From positions 43,062,753-43,126,752 of the forward strand of contig OW028575.1 in assembly GCA_932294295.1 (NCBI GenBank): 64,000 bases of DNA, written 5' to 3'. Positions 35,071 to 47,525 of this stretch are shown here, piece after piece. Below the pieces are notes generated by a model. The model was not told the origin of the DNA and searched no databases. It saw only the letters and a program-made list of their open reading frames with translations. The translations under genes were made by a program, and so were the position numbers. Numbering within the stretch: the stretch's first letter is position 1; every line of letters starts with the position of its first letter. Source of the stretch: Alitta virens (Eukaryota > Annelida > Polychaeta > Phyllodocida > Nereididae).

Positions 35071-36523
35071 ATCTTCAACATCAGTGACTGAAATCATCTG
35101 AACTTCCAAACTACCCACAAAGAGTTACATCCACTTGCAAATAATCTGAAGAAATTAATTTAATCTTTGCAGTCAGGTTTATCTTGTATCACTACAAACA
35201 GATTAATAATAATGTTGTCGTTGAGGCTTTTTAAATACACAATTGCATAGAAAATGGAAGCAGAAATCAAATCCATTTCACCTCAGCTAAGCTAACAGAT
35301 CTGTCTGGCTGAAAATGAGCTTCAGCAGTCAACGAAGGCAGCTGTGGCTGGGCTTACAAGTGATCACTGCAGTTAACCCCATGGGACTGGCTTATGCTAC
35401 ATGCGCAAGCCAGTCCCAAACCTTCACCTTTTGATTGTAAACAAACTAAAAACGAGTCGGGCCATATAAAACCCACCAAATTAATCGCCAAACTCTTAGC
35501 TAGGAGGGCGCTAACAAAAAAATGCTGCTCGCTATATTACCGGCTGTCAGTAGCAGCTTTTCCCAAAAAAAATTGAACATCAAATCTAACAGGCGAATGT
35601 CCGCCTATGTATTCATTGGAGAGCATTATTGTGACGTCATCAATGCGAAAGTCCTTCCCCAATAGGATGGTTTCAGACTGTGGGCTAACTGCAGATGCAG
35701 ACTTGCCAAACAACCATGGCGTGTGGAGCCTGTACTTTGCTTGTTGTTGGCAAAAAGGAATAATCAGTCTATATCACTAAATTAAATTACAAGGACAGTA
35801 GGCTGTACACTGATACAATGAGAGAAAAGAAAACTGACTGGCTACACTGTAGTACTTTTTGGGTGTTTTATGTTGTCCTTTTTTATCAACACGAGTGGAT
35901 AGGCCACTGACGTCATACACTGACATACCAAATACGACTGAGCCACAAACAATGGTAGTGCCAATGTACCACATTGCTAACTAAGCCTGGTGACCCATTT
36001 ATAGATGTGCATTTGAGAGTTGAATGCTTCATTTTTTAAATTAGTAGGTGGGTGATATATATATATATTATAGTTGGTGGAATTGATATTTAACCTTATG
36101 TTCACTTATAAAATGAAACTTTCACTCGATGAGTCATTGTTGATACATGGGACGTATGTTTTCGGTTTAAATTTAGGCTGCCTTGATGACTCATACACTG
36201 GCATTCATGGCAATGGGTTATCTAGTGAGGCTCCTGCATTCATTGAACCTTATCACTAATGACAAAGAAAGCTATAGTGACACCACCTGCCCTCTAGTGA
36301 TAGAAAACTCAGGTATAAGTGATTGACCTTCCAATGGCTCCAAGATGAGTCATAACTACCTTATGAGTCATCATGTGACAGAGCAGCTATAACAGAACAT
36401 ATAGGAGTGTGACTCATCAATGCAGTTTTGGCAGAAGAAGACATGAAAAGTTAACATATCAATTTTACCAAATGTAATCTAAACTTGTGCCAGTTAGGAA
36501 TAGCTAGACAGGCATAAGTTGAC
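35071..36523. other. Intergenic DNA with one short hairpin
   Basis: No gene or shared repeat. An 11-bp perfect stem GGGACTGGCTT / AAGCCAGTCCC with a loop of about 13 bases sits at 35,384-35,418. A TATATATATA tract lies at about 36,057-36,067. Confidence 0.5.
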
Positions 36524-36552
36524 ATTTGTTTTGATGGCAACTACCACATTGT
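36524..36552. repeat. Single orphan match to the 67-bp satellite
   Basis: About 28 bases starting CATTTGTTTTGATGGCAACT are identical to the first part of the satellite unit amplified at 40.9-43.2 kb. The match ends after ACCACATT. Flanks do not resemble the array or its flanks. Confidence 0.8.
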
Positions 36553-37335
36553 GTATTTTGCAAATTGAGCCTTGTGTGAGCCAGTGGAGTTCAAGGTCTT
36601 CACTCAGTGTTATTGCCCTTGTCATGACCTACAAGAGCTGTCAAAATTTGGATTTGATTCAGAAACTTATCACAGAACACAGGTTAATCCACCACGATGT
36701 AATTTATGTAGGCTCATTAAACCTACACGTGTATGGTACCTCAAAGTCAATATCTATGTTGAGCCAATTAAAATTTCCTTAAACAAGTCGAATGATGAGA
36801 TACTTCCTTGGTATAATCTCTATGAAGACTATGATCTTCCCTTTGGGACTGCTCTTTTAAATCGATCAATCAAGAAAAGAAAAAAAAGGAAAAACAAGGC
36901 AAGCTTATATTTTATTTAAGTATTCATGGATGATCGGCATCGAGTTGTCATAATTTGTCAATCTTGCTATCTTTTAATCCTACATGACGCCGCGCAATAT
37001 AATATTTATATGGATCAATGTTATCTCCAAAACAGTAATCAGATAAGGAAGTATGAAGGTAGGAGATTATTGACTTCAAAGGCGAAGTCGATATGTACAA
37101 CAAAATGGAAATGAAAGAGAGATGGATTTTCCAAGGGGATTAAAAGCTTCATGGAAATAATCCAAGCATACAATCCAAGGGCCTTAGTGCACTCCGGGAA
37201 TAAGCTATATATGGATAAAAATGTCTAGATGTAGAGTAGAACCTGCATACAAGCAGTTAATGGGTTTATAAAGTTTAAACAATCGACAACCAACTTATGC
37301 TGTTGTACAAATCAACGGTGGGCAAAATTACATGT
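36553..37335. other. Intergenic DNA, nothing recognised
   Basis: Contains a 115-codon plus frame (36,572-36,919) ending in a lysine/arginine-rich stretch. It has no recognised motif, and a frame of this length is not unusual by chance. Confidence 0.45.
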
Positions 37336-37381
37336 GAACCAACCAACCAACCAACCAACCAAGTAACCAACCAACCAACCC
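37336..37381. repeat. (ACCA)n microsatellite
   Basis: About 11 ACCA units with one AGTA interruption. Confidence 0.9.
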
Positions 37382-37416
37382 AGATGCCATGGTAGATGGG
37401 TTACATGGCAGGGGTA

Positions 37417-37573
37417 GGGGCCTGGCTCAGTGGTAGTGCACTTGCCTTCCAATAGTCGAGCCAAAGTTGGATGGCTGCTTCATCCTTCGTCTCATTGCCA
37501 TGGTCCCTGCCTGTCCTAATTAGCCCATCAGGTGCAGAAATACAGGACGTAAAGCCCTAATCTACCACCACCA
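37417..37573 (+). mobile_element. SINE-A with B-box deletion
   Basis: The A box GCCTGGCTCAGTGGTAG is intact, but the sequence jumps from GCCTTCCAATA to GTCGAGCC. Compared with the 52.0 kb copy, the T-arm and B box are deleted. The body is complete to GACGTAAAGCCCTAATC. An 11-base direct repeat, CCAACCCAGAT, lies at about 37,375 and 37,570 and could be the target duplication. It begins some 30 bases before the A-box end. Confidence 0.8.
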
Positions 37574-38933
37574 ACCCAGATTGGTTAAATGGTGAGGTGG
37601 CATGAATCAAGAGAACTTAAAGTGAGAGTCTACTGTATATATGTATCTATAGTTGGACATCACAAATCAGATATAACTTTTTCAGAATGATGTCTTTCGA
37701 AATATGCAAAGTAATATATACGAAACTTTATCAAATGAGAGGTGTCAATCATCGGTCAAAAGAACCCTTCTTTACTAGTTCTGGAAGAGAGAAAAAGAGG
37801 AAGCAATACCAGTTTCTCCTTATCTTCCATCCAGGGCTGTTGTTGTGAATAAGTAGGGTGCTTATCATGCCCTTCCATCGTCTAGGATTATAATTCTATC
37901 ACAGGAGCCTCTAAAACTCTTACATAATTGATTATACAAAGGCTGTAGGACCGTGTGTGATCTATGTGCCCAATTTCGTTTGCATGGCAACGGAGTGTTC
38001 ACAATGTACTCGCAGCACACAGCTAGCCTTGCTAATATGATTAATTCCTGCATGCACAATCACTGTAAATGACTGCGAGCCATTATTTCCAAGGCTTGAT
38101 GCTGATGCATTGACACAAGCAGTGGTGACAAAACTGCGAAAATAAGTCTAGGTTCATGGAAACATAAATCTATCTAAGAGATTGCAGACAGGAATGTTTT
38201 GGCTTTCTTACTCCCAGTTCAGAGAAAAATAATACACTTTCATTACAAAAAAAAATTTCATACTGAAGTTATATTGTGTTGTCTGGTATTTTATACAGCT
38301 GTGAGCATAAAAAAAAAACATGCGGAAAATAGCTATACATACGAAAGAAGAATAGTTGTGCATAGGATTCCATATCATCTTCAATAAGAGGCCGACCATG
38401 TCTTTTGTCGAGACCAGCTTTTTGTAGATGTCTGCCTGTAGGAGTGGTGGAGGTCTTGAGGTTCAATGTGTATTTCAAAGATATTCACTTTCCATTAGAG
38501 ACAGGATGTGAAATATCTTAGTCTTTTGTGATAAACAACTGAGTATATCTGAATCTATACCAGGTATATAATACCAGGAGTTGGGTGCTAATTTTGCAAT
38601 TTGTTTTAAAATCTTTAGGTTCTTTTAAAAATAACTCAAAATGGATGGCTGTTCTTTTTGTACATAGCTTATTAGATATATCAAATATTTGGATTTGCAA
38701 AGTAGTGGAATTGAGATTTAAAATAAATGTCCACTTGTTTTTCAGTTTTTCGGTCATATTTTTTTTTATATTACAAAGAAACACCAAATCGACAGAAATG
38801 TTCGTAACAAGTTAAACCTAACTTTTAACTAATATTTTATCAAAATTTCCTTTTTCCAATGGCAAATTATTGAGTTCTGGACATAGAAACATAGGAGAAA
38901 GAAATGGAGAATATAGCAGTCTGTTAGTTAATG
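37574..38933. other. Intergenic DNA, nothing recognised
   Basis: About 1.36 kb. Overlapping short frames on both strands (38.2-38.8 kb) show no motif. Several A-rich runs. Confidence 0.45.
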
Positions 38934-39090
38934 GTATGGTATGGTATTGTTTATTGACTTTGTGCGATACATATTATATAACAATAGTAACAAAACAATT
39001 TTAGTCAGACCCAGCCCACTTTGGCTTACAAGTCATTCCTTCTATAAACAAATGAAACAAAAAAGAGTTGCAAATTAAAATAATACAATA
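38934..39090 (-). mobile_element. LINE-like 3' end (minus strand)
   Basis: On the minus strand GTATCGCACAAAGTCAATAA is followed by ACAATACC and three ATACC units. An AATAAA-like signal leading into a pentanucleotide tail is a LINE 3'-end layout. No coding sequence was recognised upstream. Confidence 0.5.
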
Positions 39091-39365
39091 AAAGGGCAGT
39101 TATTAACAAACAATAGGTGTTATGGAAAATTAACAAATAGTTGAATTTATTTATAATATAATAAAGTAAAGTGAAAAAAGAACTTAGTTAAGAAGTGTTT
39201 TTTTTGTTTTTCAGGTGTAAGACTTATTGTCACCATTTCTGTCCATTTTGTGCCTTTGTAATTGGTATGACTGGGTTGATGTTAGCAAAAATAGGTTGAC
39301 ATTTAATTTGAATCATACGGAATGACAAGTAGTTGGATACATAGTTGAAAGTAATATGCGCCATA

Positions 39366-39640
39366 TACAGCAGTTTTAGAGGGAGCATGGACAGTTCAGG
39401 GGTGAAAGAGACAGATCAGAAAGATTGTAAAGTAATTGACCAACGTTTCTAGCCCATTCCTAATGTCCTTGTCATAAAATACTTGTCTGTGCTATACAGG
39501 CCAATAGTGGTTAAAAGAGGTGAAAACAAGTTTATTGCCCAGATGTTGGGGTGATTATTTCATTCTTATCAAATGTTTTAATCAGGCAGAAAAGTCGTTC
39601 TGAAGATGCAACTGTCCATGCTCACTCTAAAACTGCTGTA
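39366..39640. mobile_element. MITE-4, Tc1/mariner-like
   Basis: The ends are TA, CAGCAGTTTTAGAGGGAGC and the complement GCTCACTCTAAAACTGCTG, TA. The inverted repeats are about 29 bp with one mismatch (extending inward to ATGGACAGTT) and sit between TA dinucleotides. At 275 bp it has no transposase. Single copy in the window. Confidence 0.85.
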
Positions 39641-39699
39641 TCGCATTGCTTGCATATAATCCTTTACATCGATGGTGCCTTGTAGTCAGTGTTTGTGCA

Positions 39700-39815
39700 G
39701 GGAAAAGTAATGACCCCACCCGTGGGGTTAATGAGCCAACTTCAAGTTTACCATATCATCATTATGTCTGCCTCTAGAAGTTGGTCATATCAGCTGACTT
39801 AGCTCCAGACCAGTA
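39700..39815 (+). mobile_element. SINE-B fragment
   Basis: Holds ACCCCACCCGTGGGGTTAAT, ATATCATCATTATGTCTGCC, TCTAGAAGTTGGTCATAT and AGCTGACTTAG, the 3' half of SINE-B on the plus strand. Confidence 0.7.
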
Positions 39816-40870
39816 AAATGAGCCAATGCTGCTAGTTCTAATATAGGGAACACCAAGGGCCTGACCCATTTTGGCATTCATTTGTAATATTCTCATTTTT
39901 TTTTCTGGCTGCATTCCTTGCATGACGTCAGTGTCTCATAACCATTGGACAGTATTGATGGGCTCAAGTGAGCTTCATGGCAATTTTCTGGGACTCTTTT
40001 TTATTGGGATGTTTTTGATATACAAGGCTGGGCAGTGGGAGGGCAAGCTCAGAGCAGAATGATGGGGCATGATCCTCTGGGGGCTGCCAAGACAATTCAG
40101 AACAACGACAAGAAAACAGAAAAAAATAAGACCATATAGACTGAAGCTTGAGAACTCCGAACGACTGAAAATGGCAATCAAAATAGGCAGAGGGAGGGAG
40201 CTAGAGTCTCTACATTGCATTGGGTTTCTGGGACATCTCCTTCCCATTAAGCGAAAATGAACCTTAAAAATCAAAAAAGAAATGGCAGTAGATCCAGAAT
40301 CTATAGTCCGTGGGGTGCTAGTCTATACAATGTATTCCATGGGAATAAAATCTTTAGCCTGATGAAAGAATACAAGAGCACCTGGCAGACAATTGACCCC
40401 AAAAGGCAGCTTAACATCGTTAGAGGGGGGTATTCTGTAAAAGCTAAAAAAAACAGTAAACCTCAAGGGTAGCATTAATATTACAGCTCACATATATGAT
40501 ACAGGCTACTTGGTTCATGCTTTCTGTCTTCATATAATAAACTCTGCAATATTGAAGGACTTATTGAGGCTAGGTTTGGGTGAACAGCTGTGATTTTATG
40601 CCCATCTGAATCAGGGGTTTTCCCCCTGTACAGCTGTATGTCACGCTGATTGTGACAGACATTGCTTTGATTTCAATATGGATGAATATTCAAATTGTGT
40701 AGCAATTTAAGCATGCTTGTTTAGATAATATTTTTTTTTTTAGTAGCTGTTTCATCCACACAACTAGCCCAGAAAATCTGATGTTTGCTTAGCTCTTATT
40801 TATTATCACCTATAAACAACACAATATGAATAAGAGCCCACAGAGGCGTGCGGTCAGGAAGCTATCTCGG
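39816..40870. other. Intergenic DNA, nothing recognised
   Basis: About 1 kb left of the satellite. Short frames only. Confidence 0.45.
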
Positions 40871-43226
40871 GCAACCACACAACCTGCAAGAAGCATTGCA
40901 TTTGTTTTAATGGCAACAACCACATTGAGAATCAACTTGCTACCACACAACCTGCAGAAGCATTGCATTTGTTTTGATGGCAACTACCACATTGAGAATC
41001 AACTTGCTACCACACAACCTGCACAAGGATTGCATTTGTTTTGATGGCAACTACCACATTTAGAATCAACTTGCTACAACACAACCTGCAGAAGCATTGC
41101 ATTTGTTTTGATGGCAACTACCACATTGAGAATCAACTTGCTACCACACAACCTGCACAAGGATTGCATTTGTTTTGATGGCAACTACCACATTGAGAAT
41201 CAACTTGCTACCACACAACCTGCACAAAGCATTGCATTTATTTTGATGGCAACTACCACATTGAGAATCAACTTGCTACCACACAACCTGCACAAGGATT
41301 GCATTTGTTTTGATGGCAACTACCACATTGAGAATCAACTTGCTACCACACAACCTGTACAAGGATTGCATTTGTTTTGATGGCAACTACCACATTGAGA
41401 ATCAACTTGCTACCACACAACCTGCACAAGGATTGCATTTGTTTTGATGGCAACTACCACATTTAGAATCAACTTGCTACAACACAACCTGCAGAAGCAT
41501 TGCATTTGTTTTGATGGCAACTACCACATTGAGAATCAACTTGCTACCACACAACCTGCACAAGGATTGCATTTGTTTTGATGGCAACTACCACATTGAG
41601 AATCAACTTGCTACCACACAACCTGCACAAAGCATTGCATTTATTTTGATGGCAACTACCACATTGAGAATCAACTTGCTACCACACAACCTGCACAAGG
41701 ATTGCATTTGTTTTGATGGCAACTACCACATTGAGAATCAACTTGCTACCACACAACCTGTACAAGGATTGCATTTGTTTTGATGGCAACTACCACATTG
41801 AGAATCAACTTGCTACCACACAACCTGCACAAGGATTGCATTTGTTTTGATGGCAACTACCACATTGAGAATCAACTTGCTACCACACAACCTGCACAAG
41901 GATTGCATTTGTTTTGATGGCAACTACCACATTGAGAATCAACTTGCTACCACACAACCTGCACAAAGCATTGCATTTGTTTTGATGGCAACTACCACAT
42001 TGAGAATCAACTTGCTACCACACAACCTACAGAAGCATTGCATTTGTTTTGATGGCAACTACCACATTGAGAATCAACTTGCTACCACACAACCTGCACA
42101 AGGATTGCATTTGTTTTGATGGCAACTACCACATTGAGAATCAACTTGCTTCTACACAACCTGCACAAAGCATTGCATTTGTTTTGATGGCAACTACCAC
42201 ATTGAGAATCAACTTGCTACCACACAACCTACAGAAGCATTGCATTTGTTTTGATGGCAACTACCGCATTGAGAATCAACTTGCTACCACACAACCTGCA
42301 CAAGGATTGCATTTGTTTTGATGGCAACTACCACATTGAGAATCAACTTGCTACCACACAACCTGCACAAGGATTGCATTTGTTTTGATGGCAACTACCA
42401 CATTGAGAATCAACTTGCTACCACACAACCTGCAAGAAGCATTGCATTTGTTTTGATGGCAACTACCACATTGAAAATCAACTTGCTACCACACAACCTG
42501 CACAAGGATTGCATTTGTTTTGATGGCAACTACCACATTGAGAATCAACTTGCTACCACACAACCTGCACAAGGATTGCATTTGTTTTGATGGCAATTAC
42601 CACATTGAGAATCAACTTGCTACCACACAACCTGCACAAAGCATTGCATTTGTTTTGATGGCAACTACCACATTGAGAATCAACTTGCTACCACACAACC
42701 TGCACAAGGATTGCATTTGTTTTGATGGCAACTACAACATTGAGAATCAACTTGCTACCACACAACCTGCAGAAGCATTGCATTTGTTTTGATGGCAACT
42801 ACCACATTGAGAATCAACTTGCTACCACACAACCTGCACAAGGATTGCATTTGTTTTGATGGCAACTACCACATTGAGAATCAACTTGCTACCACACAAC
42901 CTGCACAAGGATTGCATTTGTTTTGATGGCAACTACCACATTGAGAATCAACTTGCTACCACACAACCTGCAGAAGCATTGCATTTGTTTTGATGGCAAC
43001 TACCACATTGAGAATCAACTTTTTACCACACAACCTGCAGAAGCATTGCATTTGTTTTGATGGCAACTACCACATTGAGAATCAACTTGCTACCACATAA
43101 CCTGCAGAAGCATTGCATTTGTTTTGATGGCAACTACCACATTGAGAATCAACTTGCTACCACACAACCTGCACAAAGCATTGCATTTTTTTTTATGGCA
43201 ACTACCACATTGAGAATCAACTTGCT
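40871..43226. repeat. 67/68-bp satellite array, 35 units
   Basis: The unit begins CATTTGTTTTGATGGCAACT and continues ACCACATTGAGAATCAACTT, GCTACCACACAACCTGC, then one of CACAAGGATTG (67 bp), CAGAAGCATTG (67 bp) or CACAAAGCATTG (68 bp). I located 34 full unit starts from 40,899 to 43,116, a last partial at 43,184, and a 28-base partial on the left. The two edges break at the same unit position (GCT/ACC), so the array holds a whole number of units. Units 41,033-41,435 and 41,436-41,838 are a duplicated six-unit block with a spacing of 403 bp. A three-unit pattern recurs around 41,974-42,310. The period is not a multiple of three, so it is not coding. Confidence 0.97.
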
Positions 43227-44019
43227 TGAGACACTTAATCCAAGAAAGCTATTACAAGTGGCTTGTAGGGCTGCATGTGGTTGTGACCTGCAGCTGTTGG
43301 CTCTATTGATCTCAATTAGCTTAGCAGGAAATCAGTGGATGGTTAAGAAATCACCATGTGTGATGAGCAGTGGGGTTTCATGTGATGTGACGCCATTAGA
43401 GATCAAGCAATATCCCTTAAATACCCGAAGTAAGTCACGCTAAGAGGGTAGTCACAACCTCACAACTGATTAACCCCAACCGCACAAGTACAACTCATTG
43501 CAAATCTTATGCTAAATCTTTTACAAGCAAGAATGAACTAGACCAACTCTGAAACATCTAGCTATATATACTCCATGGATCATAATTATAATACATCTTT
43601 GTCAATTCTGGGCAACATAATGACTGGTTTTGATTGCAAGGCACGCGTATTATAGTCACAAAACTTAAGTCACATTTAAAAATAAGCCCGCTTGGGTTGG
43701 GTCCATCTGTAGTGTGTTGGATATAAATTGGTGTGTTTCGTTTGTTGGACGCATCAATTGATATTTTCTAATATCTCGTATCAAATAATTATGAAGAATC
43801 GCATCATATTGAGCAATTACGAAGAAACTAAAACCTTTCTTATGCTAATGTGGGACAACAGTTGAGCCGATTATTTAAAGCGTTTCAAGGTATAGGTATG
43901 GATGATTTAGCTCAGCTTGTTGTGGCTTCCAGTAATTAATTGTTTACAGCTCTTGGTATAGATATAGCTGAGCTCTCTTTGTTAGAAGTCCTGTAGCTGA
44001 ATGGGATTTGTCTGAGTCA
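43227..44019. other. Intergenic DNA right of the satellite
   Basis: Nothing recognised. A frame from the last satellite units continues to 43,443, but its extension has no motif. Confidence 0.45.
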
Positions 44020-44110
44020 AAGACGCAGATGTCTGAGTCAAAGACGCAGATGTAATGATGAGAAGATGGGCCTGGCATCCACACCAATGTCACACCTTAA
44101 CCTTACGCGA
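44020..44110 (-). mobile_element. SINE-B fragment with 21-bp duplication
   Basis: A 21-base word starting GTCTGAGTCAAAGACGCAGA occurs twice in tandem (from about 44,009), then AATGATGAGAAGATGGGCCT and CACACCAATGTCACACC follow in SINE-B order. Confidence 0.6.
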
Positions 44111-45571
44111 GATGCGTCACTTGAATCAGCATATCAGCATATGGAGACAAGAGTACTCTTGTCTCCATGCTATTATCATATCAGATAATATGTTATCTAC
44201 TTATACAACCTGAAAGACCCTCATGGGAGCTATCCATAGCTTACCCACTGGTTCATCCAAATGTGAGTGTTCAGCATAAAGAAGAACTTTTTCAAATAAG
44301 ACAAACCACGAGAACAAAACCTCACAGGCGTCTTGTGTGGTATATTTCTTTGGTGTTTTCACAAGTGAAGTTACTAATAACAGTTTGTGAGGTCCAGTGT
44401 TTTTCATGATACCTGACATCACTGCTGTTGACTATTCTGCCAGTTACAGTTCTTCAGTTCTTGCTGACTTATACACGAAACATTTGCTAATGCCTGGCTT
44501 GTTAAAATGATTGATGGCTGAAGCGATTTGAAATGACATTTATATCGTTAATGATATGACAGGTATTTCATAAGATGTAATGGATATGATTCTCTCGGCA
44601 GAATGAGCAAAGCATAACAGAGGAGCTACAAGGTGCCCTTGTGTTAGAACTAAAAGTAAATCCATTAATACCATTAGGATCCAAGACCTGACAATGACTG
44701 AACTGATGCCATCAAATCTGCATTAAAATTAACGACGGTTTTTACAATTGTATACTGTGAACCAGGTATACAACATACTATGGCAGGATTTTTATGGTAA
44801 GATACAGTCATTCTACTTTGGTATGATACCATACAAATTACAGTTGGAGTGTACCGTAATATTAATCTTATAATATTGAGCTATTTATCACAAGTGTGCA
44901 AAACATAACTGTGAATGTGCAAATACTGATCCAAGAATATATTTGTATTGTAAGCTACCTGTAAAATTAATTTATGGGTAATCGGCGGCTATTTCAAGGC
45001 AGAAAAAACAAAAACAAAAAAACTGCTATTATTTTTACGGAGGCGAACTTGAAATCACAATAGGATAATGAACAATAATTTGCCAGCATATTACCATAAA
45101 AATTACAGTGCAGACAAACAGGCAGGCATGTTTTAAGCAAGCTTTCTAGGCAAATGAGGACCTTCACGCACAAGCCCTGAACATTTCTGAGTTGAAAATT
45201 CCTGATTTATTGTCTGGGAGCTCCACAGGTCTTGAGAAACCAACCAAAGAAAGGTTTACATTTTAAGGAAAAGCTGGAGAGGCAGCAGGTGAAGTTCACG
45301 TCAAGTGTCAACTGGATTCTGAATGTTGTGACGAAGACGCCCACGTTAGGAAACACTGGATAGGATTTTCAAGGAAAATGTCAAAATTATATTTAAATGT
45401 CATGCTTTTCACGATCCTGATATTTAGATTATTTTTATCTGCTACAATTTTACTTCTTTTCTTGTCAGTGTGTTGCATCTTACGGTGGAAAAACTGGATT
45501 CTGAAAAATATCCCGGGAAATCGGGCGAAAAGGCAAGACCTATGATCAAGACATGTTGTCGGCTGAAAGGT
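44111..45571. other. Intergenic DNA, nothing recognised
   Basis: About 1.5 kb without coding or repeat signal that I can name. A-rich tract near 45,002-45,022. Confidence 0.45.
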
Positions 45572-45897
45572 AAAGGTGAAGGTGGGGTTTACAGTCTGCT
45601 ATCAGCCTGGTAGGTGCATGTAACTCTCTGCTAACTTCACACGGTACCTTCGGTTGACAGGCTCTGTTCTCTCTGGTACTTTCTCAACTTCCTGGGGAGC
45701 ATACAGCTGTCACATCATACTGTGCCATCACTGAGCAATCTAATGCCATCTCAGCTTATAGCCAACCTCCCCATTTACACCTGGGTGGAGTGAAGCATTT
45801 GTTCTGTTCAGTTCCTCCATGCTGAGCCTAGGTTTGAGCCCACAACCATGTGCGTACAAATCCAATGCTGTATTCACTAAGCCACGGCACCCACTAA
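45572..45897 (-). mobile_element. SINE-C, fuller copy
   Basis: On the minus strand it starts GTGGGTGCCGTGGCTTAGTG (A-box region) and has a B box GGGCTCAAACC. The body contains the complement of CAACTTCCTGGGGAGCATAC, shared with the 15.4 kb copy. It ends at the left in GGTAAAGGTGAAGGTGGGG. Length is about 325 bp. Confidence 0.75.
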
Positions 45898-46059
45898 CAA
45901 ACTATGCTGACAAATGACTATTCATTGATAGGCAATATCAATAATGCTTTCAGTATGCATTTCATCACGAATAAAGTAATTGGCTGAGTCTTTACATGAT
46001 TGATGGGCCAATGTTCCCTCCACTACATGCATGTCTTTAACAGTATCATGTACAACTAA

Positions 46060-46165
46060 CCGCTAGGGGCAGACATGATGATGAAATGATAAGGCTTGAA
46101 TTATGGAACATGCTACACATTTACTCCATTGGTGTGATATCTTTTATTTCCCAATTATCTATATA
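46060..46165 (-). mobile_element. SINE-B fragment
   Basis: Contains GCAGACATGATGATGAAATG, AAGGCTTGAATTATGGAACA and CTACACATTTACTCCATTGG in SINE-B order. Confidence 0.65.
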
Positions 46166-47069
46166 CTCCTTGTACAAGGTACTGTCTATTTTTGAAAGAT
46201 CTATTGCATATGACCTTTGCTGCAATGCCCATACTTCTATTTGACAAGGGTCCTGGATCGAGCTGGTCAGTGCTATGACCAAATACCTCAGCAGGTAATA
46301 TCATGGCAATACATTCTACAATATAAGATGACCATCAAATGGATTTAGAAGCCAATGACACCAACGAGATGCCTCTTTGCCAAAGCTATGGTGTATGGGG
46401 CTGAAGGCCATTGAGTAATTACTTTCCCATTTAGCAACACCAAGAGTCAACATGCTGCCAATTACTGGGGGAAATTAGGCTTTTGTCCCAGCCATTGTTC
46501 ACAAAGGTTTCTATCAGTGAGAAAAACTAAAAAGCAACAAAAGATAGAAAACATTGGCAAGGTAATGGAAATGCCACTGAGTACAAGAACATGCACTGAC
46601 CTGGTGGTGCAAAAAGCCACAGCAAGCAATAAGGCGAACAGTGGAATTCAATTTGGGAAGTCCTCTCAGAGCTGTGGACGCCGGCCTTGTGTCAGAATGC
46701 GGTCAAAAGGTTGTAATCACATCAAGGATGAAACCTGGAGAGAGAAAAATGCCAAAACGAAATAAACAAACAGCACACACAAAAATTCGGTCACATTTGC
46801 TGAAAGTCTGGTATGTTAGCAACTTTCCTGGCAATGTTATTTCCTCAACTGATCAGGACTCGCGTTAGAAAGCTGTACATAGAGCAAAAAAAAGATTGGT
46901 TGTCTTTTTAATTGCACTATATAGCAAATATTGAAGGAAATATCAAGGCAAGCTGAAATATTGGGGTAAAAAATAATGCAGGAGATTCCACAAAAAACAC
47001 ATGGGTGGCTCTGCTTTAGCAGCAAACCCCTATTGCCTTTGAGAAGTCTCCTTTCATCCATCACCTCCC
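46166..47069. other. Intergenic DNA, nothing recognised
   Basis: Two overlapping plus frames (46,517-46,765 and 46,641-46,868) are open but match no motif. Confidence 0.45.
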
Positions 47070-47260
47070 GTTCGTTCATCTTTTTTTCTTTTATTACCTC
47101 TATTTTTTTTCTATATATTGTATTTTTATTTTATTTACTAATGTGTGTTTGCAAAAGTCCTATGTGTGGTATGTGTGGTGGTGTATGCTGTGGTGAAATG
47201 AGTATAATGTGTGTGATGCGATGAAAAATAAAAATGAATGATTCCGTCTGTCTGTCAAGC
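47070..47260 (+). mobile_element. Possible LINE-like 3' end
   Basis: T-rich UTR-like sequence, a cysteine-rich short frame (CKSPMCGMCGGVCCGEM), GATGAAAAATAAAAATGAAT and a TCTG repeat follow one another. Order and composition resemble the other LINE tails in the window, but no diagnostic domain is present. Confidence 0.3.
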
Positions 47261-47407
47261 TAGTTATTAAGACACATTTTGGGTGCTAAAGCTTCACAAT
47301 TTTATTACGATGTCAAAGATTTCATAAATTTTATTTTTCTGATTTTAACCAGGACTGTAAATCACTGCACTCCTATCCTTCTTTATTTTTTCTATCTCCT
47401 GGAGCTC

Positions 47408-47525
47408 TAGGCAAGTGAAAAAACCCCACCCATGGGAAAAAAGTGTAACATGGTGTGGACTCCAGGCCTTATCATCTCATCATTACGTCTGCCTCTGGCG
47501 GCTGGTCATACAAGCTGACTAAGGA
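47408..47525 (+). mobile_element. SINE-B fragment
   Basis: Contains CCCCACCCATGGGAAAA, GTGTAACATGGTGTGGACTC, CAGGCCTTATCATCTCATCA and CTGGCGGCTGGTCATACAAG. It is a good copy of the 3' half of SINE-B. Confidence 0.75.

Noticed and set aside
36572..36919. 115-codon frame as a gene extending from the satellite-like match
   Set aside because: No motif, an A-rich lysine tail at the end, and length within chance expectation.
38200..38820. Possible Penelope or LINE coding remnant from overlapping minus-strand frames
   Set aside because: No RT or endonuclease motif could be found in any frame.
40871..43226. CRISPR-like array
   Set aside because: The whole 67-bp unit is repeated with no variable spacers, and the context is eukaryotic.
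40826..43443. Set of near-identical 90-codon open frames with MATTTLRINLLPHNL-type repeats
   Set aside because: They come from the 67/68-bp satellite, whose period is not a multiple of three. The same DNA is read in different frames in successive units.
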